Shown: positions 45,586-55,829, numbered from the stretch's first letter. The stretch is 64,000 nt of DNA from Clostridioides difficile ATCC 9689 = DSM 1296 (GCF_001077535.1 NZ_CP011968.1:806001-870000), one strand, 5' to 3'. Notes: generated by a model from the sequence alone, not told the origin. Translations and numbers: made by a program.

Positions 45586-46257
45586 ATGAAGCAATATATA
45601 GTCATTGGGTGTGGGAGATTTGGAAGTTCAGTTGCGTCTACTATGCATCTTTTAGGACATCAAGTAATGGCAATAGACAAAAATGAAGATTCAGTTCAAA
45701 GTATATCTGACAAGGTAACCCATTCACTTATAGTGGATGTTACTGATGAGCAAGCGTTAAGGTCATTAGGTTTAGGTAACTTTGATGTAGCAGTAGTTGC
45801 AATAGGTTCTGATATAAGGGCATCTATAATGGCGACTCTTATAGCCAAAGAAATGGGTGTAGAGTTGATAATATGTAAGGCAAAGGATGAATTACAAGCT
45901 AAAGTTCTTTATAAAATTGGTGCAGATAGAGTTGTATTTCCAGAAAGAGATATGGGAGTAAGAGTTGCACACAATTTAGTTTCGGATAATATATTAGACC
46001 ATATTGAACTTGACCCAGAGTATTCAATTGTTGAAATCGTAACTCCAAATAGTTGGGTTGGCAAGACACTTATAGAGCTTGAATTAAGAGCTAGATATGA
46101 GATAACTGTACTTGCTATAAAAACAGGTAAAAATATAAATGTTACACCTTCTCCAGATGAGGAACTTACAGCCGGAAGTATCCTAGTTATAATCGGTCAA
46201 AATACTAGTATAACAGCGATAACATCTGGAAATAAGGGGATAATTAGAAGAAGATAA
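45586..46257 (+). CDS. ktrA: KtrA-type potassium uptake regulatory subunit
   Basis: This 223-residue cytosolic protein has an N-terminal RCK Rossmann domain (IVIGCGRFGSSVA, nucleotide-binding GxGxxG, with the distal acidic DK) and a C-terminal RCK_C domain (IVEIVTPNSWVGKTLIELEL). It forms a ring under KtrB and gates it with ATP/ADP. The RCK_C domain is the known c-di-AMP site in relatives. GGGAGGAAG precedes the ATG. Confidence 0.93.
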   Translation: MKQYIVIGCGRFGSSVASTMHLLGHQVMAIDKNEDSVQSISDKVTHSLIVDVTDEQALRSLGLGNFDVAVVAIGSDIRASIMATLIAKEMGVELIICKAKDELQAKVLYKIGADRVVFPERDMGVRVAHNLVSDNILDHIELDPEYSIVEIVTPNSWVGKTLIELELRARYEITVLAIKTGKNINVTPSPDEELTAGSILVIIGQNTSITAITSGNKGIIRRR

Positions 46258-46296
46258 TTTACTATTTAATATATATTTAATTGCAATGAAAGTAGA

Positions 46297-46342
46297 TAGT
46301 ATCATATAATTATGAATAGTTATATGATACTATTTTTTTAAT
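46297..46342 (+). terminator. Intrinsic terminator after ktrA
   Basis: TAGTATCATATAA (46297-46309) and TTATATGATACTA (46320-46332) form a perfect 13-bp stem followed by TTTTTTT. Confidence 0.9.
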
Positions 46343-46445
46343 CGAAGGTAGTATTTATTTGTAAGATTAGATAAAGAGAAATTAAATTAAAAGTAAGGAG
46401 GCTGTGCTAATATAAAAATTTATAAGTTATTAGCATTTAGATAAA

Positions 46446-47243
46446 ATGATTACAAATATAAACAGTAAGGATAATGAAAAGTTAAAGTATACAAGAGCAC
46501 TATTAAAATCAAAGAATAGGAATAAAGAGTCAAAGTTCATAATAGAAGGATACAGAGTAGTAATGCTTGCACTTGAATGTATGGCAAACCTTGATTATGT
46601 ATTTATCAATGAAGAATTTGAAAATAAGAAAGAACATGTAAAACTATTAGAAGATTTGGATAAAAAAAACACAAAGATATACAAGACTACTAATAAAAAC
46701 TTTAAAGAATTAGTGGATACAGAAAATACTCAAGGAATAATAGGTGTAGTTTCATTTAAGAAAAAAAAATTAAGTGAAAGTATAAATAAAAAAGATAAAT
46801 TTGTATTGATTTTAGACAGAATACAAGACCCAGGAAATATGGGGACTATAATAAGGACTGCTGATTCTGCTGGAGTAGATGCCATAATAGCACTAAAGGG
46901 ATGTGTCGATATATACAACCCAAAAGTAATTAGGTCTACTATGGGTTCTATTTTTGATATGAATATAATTGATGCTTCACAAGATGAAACTGTGGACATG
47001 CTTAAATCATTGGATTTTAATATAGTTTCAAGTTACTTAAATACAGAAAATTTTTATGACAAAATAGATTATGGCTCAAAAGTAGCATTGGTGATAGGAA
47101 ACGAAGCAAATGGAATAAATGAAGAACTTGTATCAAAGTCTGATATTTTGGTTAAGATACCTATATATGGTAAAGCCGAGTCGTTAAATGCTGCGATAAG
47201 CTCTGCTATACTGATGTATGAAATAAAAAAATACTTAATTTAA
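46446..47243 (+). CDS. TrmH/SpoU-family RNA 2'-O-methyltransferase
   Basis: This 265-residue protein has an N-terminal RNA-binding substrate domain (YTRALLKSKNRNKESKFIIEGYR) and a C-terminal SPOUT knot domain with motifs LDRIQDPGNMGTIIRTADSAG, VIGNEANGI and IPIYGKAESLNAAISSAILMYE. It is expected to methylate a ribose in rRNA or tRNA. The ATG has no good ribosome binding site. AAGGAGG occurs 45 bases upstream (46395-46401), in front of a three-codon GTG mini-frame. Initiation is therefore unusual. Its position ahead of pheST is common in clostridia. Confidence 0.88.
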   Translation: MITNINSKDNEKLKYTRALLKSKNRNKESKFIIEGYRVVMLALECMANLDYVFINEEFENKKEHVKLLEDLDKKNTKIYKTTNKNFKELVDTENTQGIIGVVSFKKKKLSESINKKDKFVLILDRIQDPGNMGTIIRTADSAGVDAIIALKGCVDIYNPKVIRSTMGSIFDMNIIDASQDETVDMLKSLDFNIVSSYLNTENFYDKIDYGSKVALVIGNEANGINEELVSKSDILVKIPIYGKAESLNAAISSAILMYEIKKYLI

Positions 47244-47334
47244 TGTATTGTAATAAATATAATGTCATGTTATAATCTTGAATTAAATAGTAGAGTATCA
47301 AAAATAGTCAATATATATTAAAAAAATAATTAAA

Positions 47335-47502
47335 TTAATTATATATTAGATGTATATTATATAAAAAATAATTGAGTTAATTATGCATTAGATGTATATT
47401 ATATAAAAAATAATTGAGTTAATTATGCATTAGATATATATTATATAAAAAATAATTAAATTAATTATGTATTGGATATATATTAAAAATAGTCACATAA
47501 TT
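47335..47502. repeat. 42-bp tandem repeat, 4 copies
   Basis: Four units with an exact 42-base period start at 47335, 47377, 47419 and 47461 and contain TTAATTATGCATTAGATGTA. It lies just upstream of the T-box leader. It is unrelated to the other 42-bp array at 28.6 kb. Confidence 0.9.
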
Positions 47503-47559
47503 TGAATGGAAATGATATAATACTAAAATAAACAATATAATATTGTAAATGCAATGAAA

Positions 47560-47805
47560 GAGGAAAGTATTTTGATTAAACTTAGTAAAGAGATAAACAC
47601 CTAGGCTGGGAGTGTTTTCTAAGAGGTCATGAGAAGTTCCCTCTGGAGTAACAGAGCTGAAATTTTACAGTAGGCTTTGACGTTAAAAACGCGTTAAGTT
47701 TGTTAGAGGTGGTTTGATGATTTTTAAATTGTTAAACTACTAGGGTGGTACCGCGAAACTATAGCCTTTCGTCCCTAGACAGGGATTGAGGGGCTTTTTT
47801 TATAC
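47560..47805 (+). promoter_or_regulatory. T-box riboswitch controlling pheST (tRNA-Phe specifier)
   Basis: The leader carries the invariant T-box AGGGTGGTACCGCG (47742-47755) and an upstream stem I with its AGAGA- and AG-type bulges. The likely specifier codon is TTC (47637-47639, within AGAAGTTCCC), matching phenylalanine. A terminator (GTCCCTAGACAGGGA, 47771-47785, within a larger stem) followed by seven T residues closes it. Uncharged tRNA-Phe would stabilise the antiterminator and switch on pheS-pheT. Confidence 0.93.
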
Positions 47806-47828
47806 AAAAAAACGAAAGGGTGATATGT

Positions 47829-48848
47829 GTGCAAGAAAAATTACTTGCTTTACGTGAAGCAGCTTTGGCTGAAATAAAAGAAGCACAAAGCATAGAAAGT
47901 GTAGAAAGTTTAAGAGTTAAGTACTTAGGAAAAAAAGGTGAGATAACTGCCATACTTAAAGAAATGGGTAAATTATCTGCTGAAGAAAGACCAGTAGTTG
48001 GTAAGGTTGCCAATGAGGTAAGAGAAAACATTGAACTTAGCATAAATTCCAAAAAAGAAGAAATAAATGCTATTGAAAAAGAAAGAAAATTAAAAGAGGA
48101 AGTGATAGATGTTACTCAACCAGGAAAAGTTTTAAAGGTTGGGAAGAAGCATCCAATAACTCAAATTATAGATGAAGTAACAGATATATTTATCGGAATG
48201 GGATTCTCTATAGCAGAAGGGCCAGAAGTTGAGACTGTTGAAAACAACTTTGACGCATTAAACGCTCCTAAAGACCATCCATCAAGAGATATGAGCGATA
48301 CATTCTATATCAATGATGGGGTATTACTTAGAACTCAAACATCTCCAGTTCAAGTAAGAACTATGAGAAGTCAAGAGTTACCAATAAAAGTAATTGCACC
48401 AGGTAGATGTTTTAGGTCAGACTCGCCAGATGCTACACACTCACCAATGTTCCATCAGATAGAAGGGCTTGTTGTTGGAAAAGATGTTACTATGGCAGAA
48501 TTTAAAGGAACTATGGATATCTTCGTTGAAAAATTGTTTGGTTCTGATATCAAAACTAAGTTTAGACCTCACAACTTTCCATTTACAGAACCAAGTGCAG
48601 AGGTTGATGTTACTTGTTTCAAATGTGGTGGTAAAGGTTGCCCAATGTGTAAATATGAAGGTTGGATAGAAATATTAGGTTCAGGTATGGTTCATCCAAA
48701 TGTGCTTAGAAATTGTGGAATAGACCCAGAAGTTTACAGTGGATTTGCATTTGGAGTTGGGGTTGAAAGACTTGCAATGCTTAAATACGAAATAGATGAT
48801 ATTAGATTATTATTCGAAAATGATATGAGATTCTTAAATCAATTTTAA
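47829..48848 (+). CDS. pheS: Phenylalanyl-tRNA synthetase alpha subunit
   Basis: This protein of about 340 residues has an N-terminal tRNA-binding coiled coil (about 1-85) and a class II catalytic core with [11 protein letters not shown], the motif 2 arginine in [15 protein letters not shown] and the motif 3 segment [18 protein letters not shown]-like cysteine cluster ([12 protein letters not shown]) is present. Of two in-frame GTG codons, 47829 ([10 protein letters not shown]) has correct spacing from GAAAGGG. It forms an alpha2beta2 enzyme with PheT and is controlled by the T-box. Confidence 0.95.
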   Translation: MQEKLLALREAALAEIKEAQSIESVESLRVKYLGKKGEITAILKEMGKLSAEERPVVGKVANEVRENIELSINSKKEEINAIEKERKLKEEVIDVTQPGKVLKVGKKHPITQIIDEVTDIFIGMGFSIAEGPEVETVENNFDALNAPKDHPSRDMSDTFYINDGVLLRTQTSPVQVRTMRSQELPIKVIAPGRCFRSDSPDATHSPMFHQIEGLVVGKDVTMAEFKGTMDIFVEKLFGSDIKTKFRPHNFPFTEPSAEVDVTCFKCGGKGCPMCKYEGWIEILGSGMVHPNVLRNCGIDPEVYSGFAFGVGVERLAMLKYEIDDIRLLFENDMRFLNQF

Positions 48849-48864
48849 TTAGGAGGGTATGTAG

Positions 48865-51258
48865 ATGTTAGTATCTTTAAAATGGCTTAGAGACTATGTT
48901 GATATAGACATGGATGTAAAAGAGTTCGCTGATAAAATGACAATGACAGGAACTAAAGTTGAAACAATAGATTATTATGGTGAAGAAATAGAAAATATAT
49001 TGGTTGGAAAGATTTTAGAAATAAAACAACATCCAAATGCTGATAAGTTGGTTGTAACCAAAGTAGATATTGGAGATAAAGTTGTTCAAATAGTTACAGG
49101 AGCTACAAATATATCAGAAGGAGATTATATTCCAGTAGCTGTAAATGGTTCTAAGTTACCTGGAGGAGTTGAAATCAAACAGACTGATTTCAGAGGTGAA
49201 TTATCAGATGGTATGATGTGTTCAGCAGCTGAACTAGGTATAGATGAACATTACATTGAGGAGTATAAAAGAGGTGGTATATATATTTTAGACCACGAAG
49301 ATTCTTATGAATTAGGAAAAGATATAAAAGATGTTTTAGGATTAAAAGATGCTTTAATAGATTTTGAATTAACTTCAAACAGACCTGATTGTAAATGCAT
49401 GATGGGTATAGCTAGAGAAGCAGCTGCAACTATAGGAACAAAAGTAAAATATCCTGAAATCGAAGTAAAAGAAAGTGACGAAGAGATAGATTTCAAAGTT
49501 GAGATAGATAATCCAGATTTATGTAGAAGATATGTTGCTAGAATGGTTACAGATGTAAAAATAGAACCTTCTCCATATTGGATGCAAAGAAGACTTACAG
49601 AAGCAGGAGTAAGACCTATAAGTAACATAGTCGATATAACAAACTTCGTAATGTTAGAGCTTGGTCAACCACTTCATGCTTTTGATATAAATCAAGTAGA
49701 GACTGGAAGAATAGTAGTAAGAAATGCTAAAGATGGAGAGAAACTTGTAACATTAGATGATGTTGAGAGAACATTAGACAAAGATATGCTAGTTATAACA
49801 AATGGAGAAAAATCACTTGGTTTAGCTGGTGTAATGGGTGGTGCTAACTCAGAAATAACTTCTAATACGAAGACTGTACTTTTTGAAAGTGCCAATTTCA
49901 AACCAGAAAACATAAGAATGACAGCTAAAAAAGTTGGTATTAGGTCAGAAGCATCTTCAAGAAATGAAAAAGACTTAGACCCTAATCTTGCAGAGATAGC
50001 AGCAAATAGAGCTGCACAACTTGTTGAAATGTTAGGAGCAGGAAAAGTTTTAAAAGGTGTTGTAGATGTATATCCAAATAAACCAGAACCTAAAAAATTG
50101 GTAGTAAATCCTCAAAGAATTAACCACCTATTAGGTGTAGATGTACCAATGGAGCAGTTTGTAGGAATTTTAGAATCATTAGAGTTTAAATGTAATTTGG
50201 TAGCTAATGATAAATTAGAAATAGATGTACCAAGCTTTAGAACAGATATGGAACAAGAAGCTGATGTATGGGAAGAAATAGCTAGAATTTATGGATTTGA
50301 GAATATACCTTCTGTACAATTAGAAGGAAATACGACAGCAGGAATTAAAACTTCAAAACAAAAATTCATGGATGCTTTAAAAGATAATTCAACTGCTGTA
50401 GGATTAAATGAAATATTAACATATTCATTTGTAAGCCCTAAGGGAGTAGATAAGATAAGAGTACCAGAAGGTAATGCAAAGAGAAATTTTGTTAAATTAC
50501 TTAACCCATTAGGAGAAGAAACTTCTGTAATGAGAACTACTTTAATACCAAATATGTTAGATGTTTTATCAACTAATGTATCTCATAAAATAGAAGAAGT
50601 ATCTGCATTTGAGTGTGGACATATATTCATCCCACAAGATTCAGAATTACCTAAGGAAGAAAATAGAATGTGTGTAGGTATGTATGGTAAAGATGTTGAC
50701 TTCTTTGCACTAAAAGGAACTATAGAAACTATACTTGTAAATGTCGGATTTAAAGGTTATGAAATTGAACCTCAAGATAATAATACTACCTTCCACCCTG
50801 GTAGATGTGCTAAAATAGTGTATAATAATAAATATGTAGGTACATTAGGTGAATTGCATCCAGATGTTATAGAAAACTACAATCTAGGTCAAAGAGTTTA
50901 TGTCGCTGAAATAGATATTGACTTTGTATTTGATAATTCTGATAGAACAAAGAATTATGTGCCATTACCAAAATATCCATCTACATCAAGAGATATAGCT
51001 CTTATTGTTAAAGATGATGTATTTGTAAAACAAATAGAAGATATAATAAAGGAAAATGGTCAAGGATTAGTAGAAAGCTACAAGTTATTTGATGTTTACA
51101 AAGGTTCTCAAATAGAAGCTGGATACAAGTCAATTGCATATTCAATAACTTATAGAAGTAAAGATAAAACTCTAACAGATGAAGATGTAGCTAAGGTGCA
51201 TGATAAGATATTAAGTGAATTAAGCGAAAAATTAAATGCTAACTTAAGATCAAATTAA
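48865..51258 (+). CDS. pheT: Phenylalanyl-tRNA synthetase beta subunit
   Basis: This 797-residue protein has the usual order: N-terminal tRNA-binding OB domain (about 40-150), B3/B4 editing domain (about 200-400), B5 domain, class II-like core and C-terminal anticodon-binding (FDX-ACB) domain ending near residue 795. AGGAGGG precedes the ATG. It starts 16 bases after pheS in the same operon. Confidence 0.96.
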   Translation: MLVSLKWLRDYVDIDMDVKEFADKMTMTGTKVETIDYYGEEIENILVGKILEIKQHPNADKLVVTKVDIGDKVVQIVTGATNISEGDYIPVAVNGSKLPGGVEIKQTDFRGELSDGMMCSAAELGIDEHYIEEYKRGGIYILDHEDSYELGKDIKDVLGLKDALIDFELTSNRPDCKCMMGIAREAAATIGTKVKYPEIEVKESDEEIDFKVEIDNPDLCRRYVARMVTDVKIEPSPYWMQRRLTEAGVRPISNIVDITNFVMLELGQPLHAFDINQVETGRIVVRNAKDGEKLVTLDDVERTLDKDMLVITNGEKSLGLAGVMGGANSEITSNTKTVLFESANFKPENIRMTAKKVGIRSEASSRNEKDLDPNLAEIAANRAAQLVEMLGAGKVLKGVVDVYPNKPEPKKLVVNPQRINHLLGVDVPMEQFVGILESLEFKCNLVANDKLEIDVPSFRTDMEQEADVWEEIARIYGFENIPSVQLEGNTTAGIKTSKQKFMDALKDNSTAVGLNEILTYSFVSPKGVDKIRVPEGNAKRNFVKLLNPLGEETSVMRTTLIPNMLDVLSTNVSHKIEEVSAFECGHIFIPQDSELPKEENRMCVGMYGKDVDFFALKGTIETILVNVGFKGYEIEPQDNNTTFHPGRCAKIVYNNKYVGTLGELHPDVIENYNLGQRVYVAEIDIDFVFDNSDRTKNYVPLPKYPSTSRDIALIVKDDVFVKQIEDIIKENGQGLVESYKLFDVYKGSQIEAGYKSIAYSITYRSKDKTLTDEDVAKVHDKILSELSEKLNANLRSN

Positions 51259-51282
51259 CAACTAATGTCGGGGGAGGTTAGG

Positions 51283-51873
51283 ATGAACAAAGTAATGGTT
51301 AAAATCCATGGCGCTGAATATCCAATGGTTGGAGACAAATCAGAGAAGTTTATGATTAGTATTGCTGATTTTGTAGACAAAGAAATGGATAAAATAACAC
51401 GTCAAAACCCGAAATTGAGCTTATCAGTTGCTGCGATATTAACTGCATTAAATATATCAGACCTTTTATTTGAATGTTCAGATGAGAATGAGAAGTTGAT
51501 TAAAGCGAATGAAGAATTGAGTAAGAAGGTTGGAGCATCTAATGAAGAGCTTCAATTAGAAATCAAATCTTTAAAGCTTACGATAGCAGAAAAAGAAGCA
51601 GAAAATCGTGAAGCTGAAACTAAGATGAAAGAGTTAATTGAGATTATAGAAAATAAAAAGCAAGAAATATTCGAACTTAGTAATACGACAGAAGGTTCTA
51701 GAGCAGAGTTAGATGCTTATAAAAACAAGATTGAGGAGTTAAGTACTCAACTTGAAGAAGCAAATGAAAGAGCTACTATAGCTGAAAACTTAGCTTCTGA
51801 GTTTCAAAACAAAGCTTATGATTTACAGTTAAAATGTACAGGGTTAAATAATGATGCAAAAAATGTGGAATAA
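51283..51873 (+). CDS. zapA: Cell division protein ZapA with extended coiled coil
   Basis: This protein of about 196 residues has an N-terminal ZapA domain (MNKVMVKIHGAEYPMVGDKS to about 95) and a long charged coiled coil (about 75-185). Standard ZapA is about 90-110 residues, so the C-terminal coiled coil is an extension shared by clostridial forms. The ATG at 51283 follows GGGGAGG. An in-frame ATG at 51265 lies before that site. It promotes FtsZ bundling. Location directly after pheT is conserved in Firmicutes. Confidence 0.88.
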   Translation: MNKVMVKIHGAEYPMVGDKSEKFMISIADFVDKEMDKITRQNPKLSLSVAAILTALNISDLLFECSDENEKLIKANEELSKKVGASNEELQLEIKSLKLTIAEKEAENREAETKMKELIEIIENKKQEIFELSNTTEGSRAELDAYKNKIEELSTQLEEANERATIAENLASEFQNKAYDLQLKCTGLNNDAKNVE

Positions 51874-51885
51874 ACTAAAAGATTT

Positions 51886-51918
51886 GCTGTCTCTTGTTTT
51901 TTGAGACAGCTTCTTTTA
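51886..51918 (+). terminator. Intrinsic terminator after zapA
   Basis: GCTGTCTC pairs with GAGACAGC around a T-rich loop and is followed by TTCTTTT. It ends the pheST-zapA transcript. Confidence 0.8.
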
Positions 51919-52092
51919 ATGTATAAATATAAATGCTATATAGATATAGATAATGTTTAAATATAAATAAATATAAATGATGTATAAATATAGACAATAT
52001 TTAAATATAAATAATTTTTTTATATCAATGAAAAATAGAATCTAAAATGATTTTGATTTTGTATCTATCATTAGAAAGCGAGAGGTTTATAT

Positions 52093-52776
52093 ATGACAAG
52101 CAAGAGTCAGATGTCTGAATCATTCTTTTTATGTTCTTTGTTGGCAATAACAGGAGGATTTTTGGATATTTATACTTATGTGGTAAGAGGTAAAGTCTTT
52201 GCTAATGCACAAACTGGAAATATAGTTTTGTTTGGGCTTAATATAGCAGAAGGTAATGTAAAGGAATCATTTTATTATTTGATTCCTATTTTGGCATTTA
52301 TGTTAGGTGTATTTATAGCCGAGAAGATAAGAAAGTATTTTACAAATAATAAGACAAAGATTCATTGGCGTCAGGTTATCATTATAATTGAAATGATTAC
52401 AATACTTATTGTTTCATTTATTCCTAGAGGAAGATTTAATATGTTTGTAAATGTTGCTATTTCTTTTATTTGTTCAATGCAAGTAGAGAGTTTTAGAAAA
52501 GTAAATGGGAATAGTTTTGCAACGACAATGTGTACTGGAAATTTAAGAAGTGCTACAGAAACTTTATTTCATTATATACATACTAAGAATATTTTTATGA
52601 TAAAAAAGAGTTTACAGTATTATGCTATTATTATATTCTTTATATCTGGAGCTATTTTAGGAACTTTTTTTACAAAAATTTTCGTGGAAAAATCAATACT
52701 AATATGTTTTTTTATTTTGGCAGTGGTCTTTGGAATTATGTTTATCAATAAAGATGATTCATTTAATGAAAATTAA
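52093..52776 (+). CDS. DUF1275 (YoaK) family membrane protein
   Basis: This 227-residue protein has six hydrophobic segments and the family motifs GGFLDIYTYV, FANAQTGNIVLFG and MQVESFRKVNGNSFATTMCTGNLRSA. DUF1275 proteins are conserved inner-membrane proteins of unknown function. AAGCGAGAGG provides a modest ribosome binding site. It is a single gene. Confidence 0.87.
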   Translation: MTSKSQMSESFFLCSLLAITGGFLDIYTYVVRGKVFANAQTGNIVLFGLNIAEGNVKESFYYLIPILAFMLGVFIAEKIRKYFTNNKTKIHWRQVIIIIEMITILIVSFIPRGRFNMFVNVAISFICSMQVESFRKVNGNSFATTMCTGNLRSATETLFHYIHTKNIFMIKKSLQYYAIIIFFISGAILGTFFTKIFVEKSILICFFILAVVFGIMFINKDDSFNEN

Positions 52777-52824
52777 CTTTCTGTAAATTTACAAAAAAAT
52801 GAAGCTGTTATTTGATATACTTTA

Positions 52825-53195
52825 TATATAGCAAATATTGTATAGATTAATTAAAGAATTTAAAATATAGTAAGCAGTGTATAAATTAATTAAAATGTCT
52901 TAAGTATAGTAGGCAATATATAGATTAATAGAAGTATTTCAAGTATAGTAAACAGTGTACAAATTAATTAAAATGTTTTAAATTTAGTAAGCAGTATATA
53001 AATTAATTGAAGAATTTAAAATACAGTAATAAATATATAAGTTAATAGAAATATACTAAATATAGTAAATAATGTATATGTTAACTCAAATGAACCAAAT
53101 ATAAATAACTAATATATAAATTGATTGAAGAATTTAAAATATAGTAAGAAATATATAAATTTAATACAAATATTTAAGTTATAGATATAATTATA
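52825..53195. repeat. 39-bp minisatellite, about 9 copies
   Basis: Degenerate 39-base units contain GTATAAATTAATTAAAATGT and AAGTATAGTA. Identity between units is moderate, indicating an older array. It fills nearly all of the gap between the DUF1275 gene and the U32 gene. Confidence 0.85.
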
Positions 53196-53228
53196 TTAAC
53201 CTAACAAGTATAAATAGAGGAGAAAAAT

Positions 53229-55829
53229 ATGAAAAAAATAGAATTACTTGCACCAGTAGGCTCTTTTGATTCATTAAAAGCAGCAGTTCAAAACGGAGCA
53301 AATGCTGTGTATTTAGGTGGTAAAGACTTTAGTGCTAGAGCATCTGCAAATAACTTTGATAGAAATGAGCTGATTGAGGCTGTTAAATACTCTCATATAA
53401 GGGGAGTGCAAGTCTTTGTTACTGTAAATACATTGATAAAACAGTATGAAATAGAAGATTTTGTAGAGTATGTAAAATTTTTATACGATATAGATATTGA
53501 TGCTTTAATAGTACAGGATATAGGAATGGCAAGACTTATAAAAAAACTATTACCTGACTTTGAACTACATGCAAGCACTCAAATGGTAGCACATTCCTTA
53601 GAAGATGTAAAATACCTTCAGAGTGTAGGGTTTGATAGAGTTGTTTTAGCAAGAGAATTAAATGTTGATGAGATAAAATGGATTTGTGAAAATACAACTG
53701 TAGATATAGAAGTTTTTGTACATGGGGCTTTATGTGTATGTTACTCGGGTCAATGCCTTATGAGTAGTATGATAGGCAATAGGTCTGGAAATAGAGGTAG
53801 GTGTGCACAGCCATGTAGACAAAAGTATGAGTTGATAGATATAAATACAGGAGAAGTAGTAAAAAGTAATGGAGATTATTTGTTGAGTCCTAGAGATTTA
53901 AGTACTATAGAAGATTTGGATAAAATAATTGAAGCAGGTGTATTATCTTTAAAAATTGAAGGTAGAATGAAAAAGCCAGAGTATGTAGCTACTGTGGTTT
54001 CAGGATATAGAGAAGCGATTAATGAATTTGTAGATAAGAAAAAAATAAGTATTTCTGAGGAAATAATAAATAATTTGTATACCATATTTAATAGAAAGTT
54101 TACAAAAGGATATATATTAGGTGAAGTTGGTAAGGATATAATGAACTCTAATAGACCTAATAATCAAGGGCTATATATTGGAAAAGTTTTAGATTATAAT
54201 AGAAAGAACAAAAGACTTAGAGTAATGCTAGAAAATACGCTTAAGAAAGGTGATGGAATTAACTTAGGTGGAGGTACTATTGGAAGAATAATAAAGGATG
54301 GAGAGATAACTACAATAGCACATAAAGGGGATTTGATAGAATTAGATTTTGTTGGAGAAGCAAAGAGAAATCAGCTTATATATAAGACTTCTGACAGCGA
54401 ATTGATGGATAGAGTACAAGCTACATTTCAGCAAGATAAAGAGTTCATAAAAACTAATATACGTGCAAAAGTGAGTATTAAACTAGGTAAAAAGCCAGAG
54501 CTTTTTATAAGTGATTTTTGTGGAAATAAATCGGTGGTAGAAGGAGACAAAATAGTTGAAAAAGCTATAAAGGTGGCTTTAAGTAAAGAAAAAATAGAAA
54601 CACAAATTCAAAAGCTTGGAAATACACCATATAAGTTAAAAGAGATAGAAATTGACCTGGATGAAGGTGTAAGTATGCCTATAAGTGTGTTAAATCAAAT
54701 GAGAAGGGATTGTATTGAGCTTTTAGATGAAGAAAGAATAAAGATAAAAGATAGAAAATTTAAGAAGAATAGATTAAAATACCAGCCAAATAGAGTAAAT
54801 AAACAGAAAAAACTTGATACAGTTCCTAAGATTAGAGTTAAAGTTAAGAACTTGGAGCAATTAGAAGCAGTATTAAATTATAATGTAGATTTAATCTATT
54901 ATGAAGATATAAATACATTATCAAAAGCTTTACAAATGGTCTCAAGTATTTCTATAGATTCAAATATTTCTATAGATTCAAGTATTTCTATGGATTTAGA
55001 TACTTCTTCGTCTTTAGATACTCCTAAAGAACTAATGGGTTCAAATACAAATAACATAGATACTTTGTCAAATACAAGTAAAATAGATACTTTGAATAAG
55101 AACCACTATAATACAGCAGTCACTAACAAAAAATTAATCTATTCAGCACCAAGGATTGTTAGAAATAAAGAGTACAAGCAATTTGAGATATTGGATAATA
55201 TAAAAGGAATTAATAAGGTTCAAATTGGTAACTGGGGCTCTATGGAATACTTTAAGAAAAAAGACTTAAATATAGATTGCTACTTAAATGCATTCAATAG
55301 TGAAAGTATAAACCACTTCAAAGAAGAGGGAGCAAGTACAGTTTGTTTGTCACAAGAACTAAACTTAAATGAAATTAAACAAACTTTAAAATATACAGAT
55401 GTAGAAATTGAAGCAGTAATATATGGATATGCTCCTATGATGGTTACAGAATACTGTCCTATGGGAGTAGTTGTTAGAGATTGTAAAAAGGACAAGAGAG
55501 TTGCTAAATGTAAGGAAAGTAGTTATGCTTTAAGAGACTTTACGGATGCAAGTTATAGGATAACACAAGATATATTCTGTAGAAGTACAATTTACAATTC
55601 GAAGGTTACTTGTATGTTGGACAATCTATATGAGTTAGAGGAAATTGGAATAGATGTATTTAGGATAGATTTTACAGTTGAAGATAGTGAGATGGTTAAA
55701 AAGGTTATTGAAGCTCACATTGAGGTATTGAGTAATAATTATAAACTTGGAAAAAAGGCTACAGACTTGTATAAGAAATTAGATGAAATTGGAACAGTTG
55801 CAGGACACTACTATAAAGGTGTAGAATAG
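53229..55829 (+). CDS. U32-family peptidase-like RNA hydroxylation protein (RlhA-like) with low-complexity insert
   Basis: This 866-residue protein has an N-terminal U32 domain with the family start ELLAPVGSFDSLKAAVQNGA, and the signature E(V)FVHGALCVCYSGQCLMSS with conserved cysteines, then CAQPCRQKYEL. The middle and C-terminal DUF3656-like parts follow. U32 proteins of this class (RlhA, TrhP) take part in prephenate-dependent hydroxylation of rRNA or tRNA. Residues about 571-630 are a Ser/Asp/Asn/Thr-rich repeat (SISIDSNISIDSSISMD) that looks like an expanded tandem repeat inside a surface loop. Cysteines resume in the last third (YCPMGVVVRDC). GGAG precedes the ATG. Confidence 0.85.
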   Translation: MKKIELLAPVGSFDSLKAAVQNGANAVYLGGKDFSARASANNFDRNELIEAVKYSHIRGVQVFVTVNTLIKQYEIEDFVEYVKFLYDIDIDALIVQDIGMARLIKKLLPDFELHASTQMVAHSLEDVKYLQSVGFDRVVLARELNVDEIKWICENTTVDIEVFVHGALCVCYSGQCLMSSMIGNRSGNRGRCAQPCRQKYELIDINTGEVVKSNGDYLLSPRDLSTIEDLDKIIEAGVLSLKIEGRMKKPEYVATVVSGYREAINEFVDKKKISISEEIINNLYTIFNRKFTKGYILGEVGKDIMNSNRPNNQGLYIGKVLDYNRKNKRLRVMLENTLKKGDGINLGGGTIGRIIKDGEITTIAHKGDLIELDFVGEAKRNQLIYKTSDSELMDRVQATFQQDKEFIKTNIRAKVSIKLGKKPELFISDFCGNKSVVEGDKIVEKAIKVALSKEKIETQIQKLGNTPYKLKEIEIDLDEGVSMPISVLNQMRRDCIELLDEERIKIKDRKFKKNRLKYQPNRVNKQKKLDTVPKIRVKVKNLEQLEAVLNYNVDLIYYEDINTLSKALQMVSSISIDSNISIDSSISMDLDTSSSLDTPKELMGSNTNNIDTLSNTSKIDTLNKNHYNTAVTNKKLIYSAPRIVRNKEYKQFEILDNIKGINKVQIGNWGSMEYFKKKDLNIDCYLNAFNSESINHFKEEGASTVCLSQELNLNEIKQTLKYTDVEIEAVIYGYAPMMVTEYCPMGVVVRDCKKDKRVAKCKESSYALRDFTDASYRITQDIFCRSTIYNSKVTCMLDNLYELEEIGIDVFRIDFTVEDSEMVKKVIEAHIEVLSNNYKLGKKATDLYKKLDEIGTVAGHYYKGVE

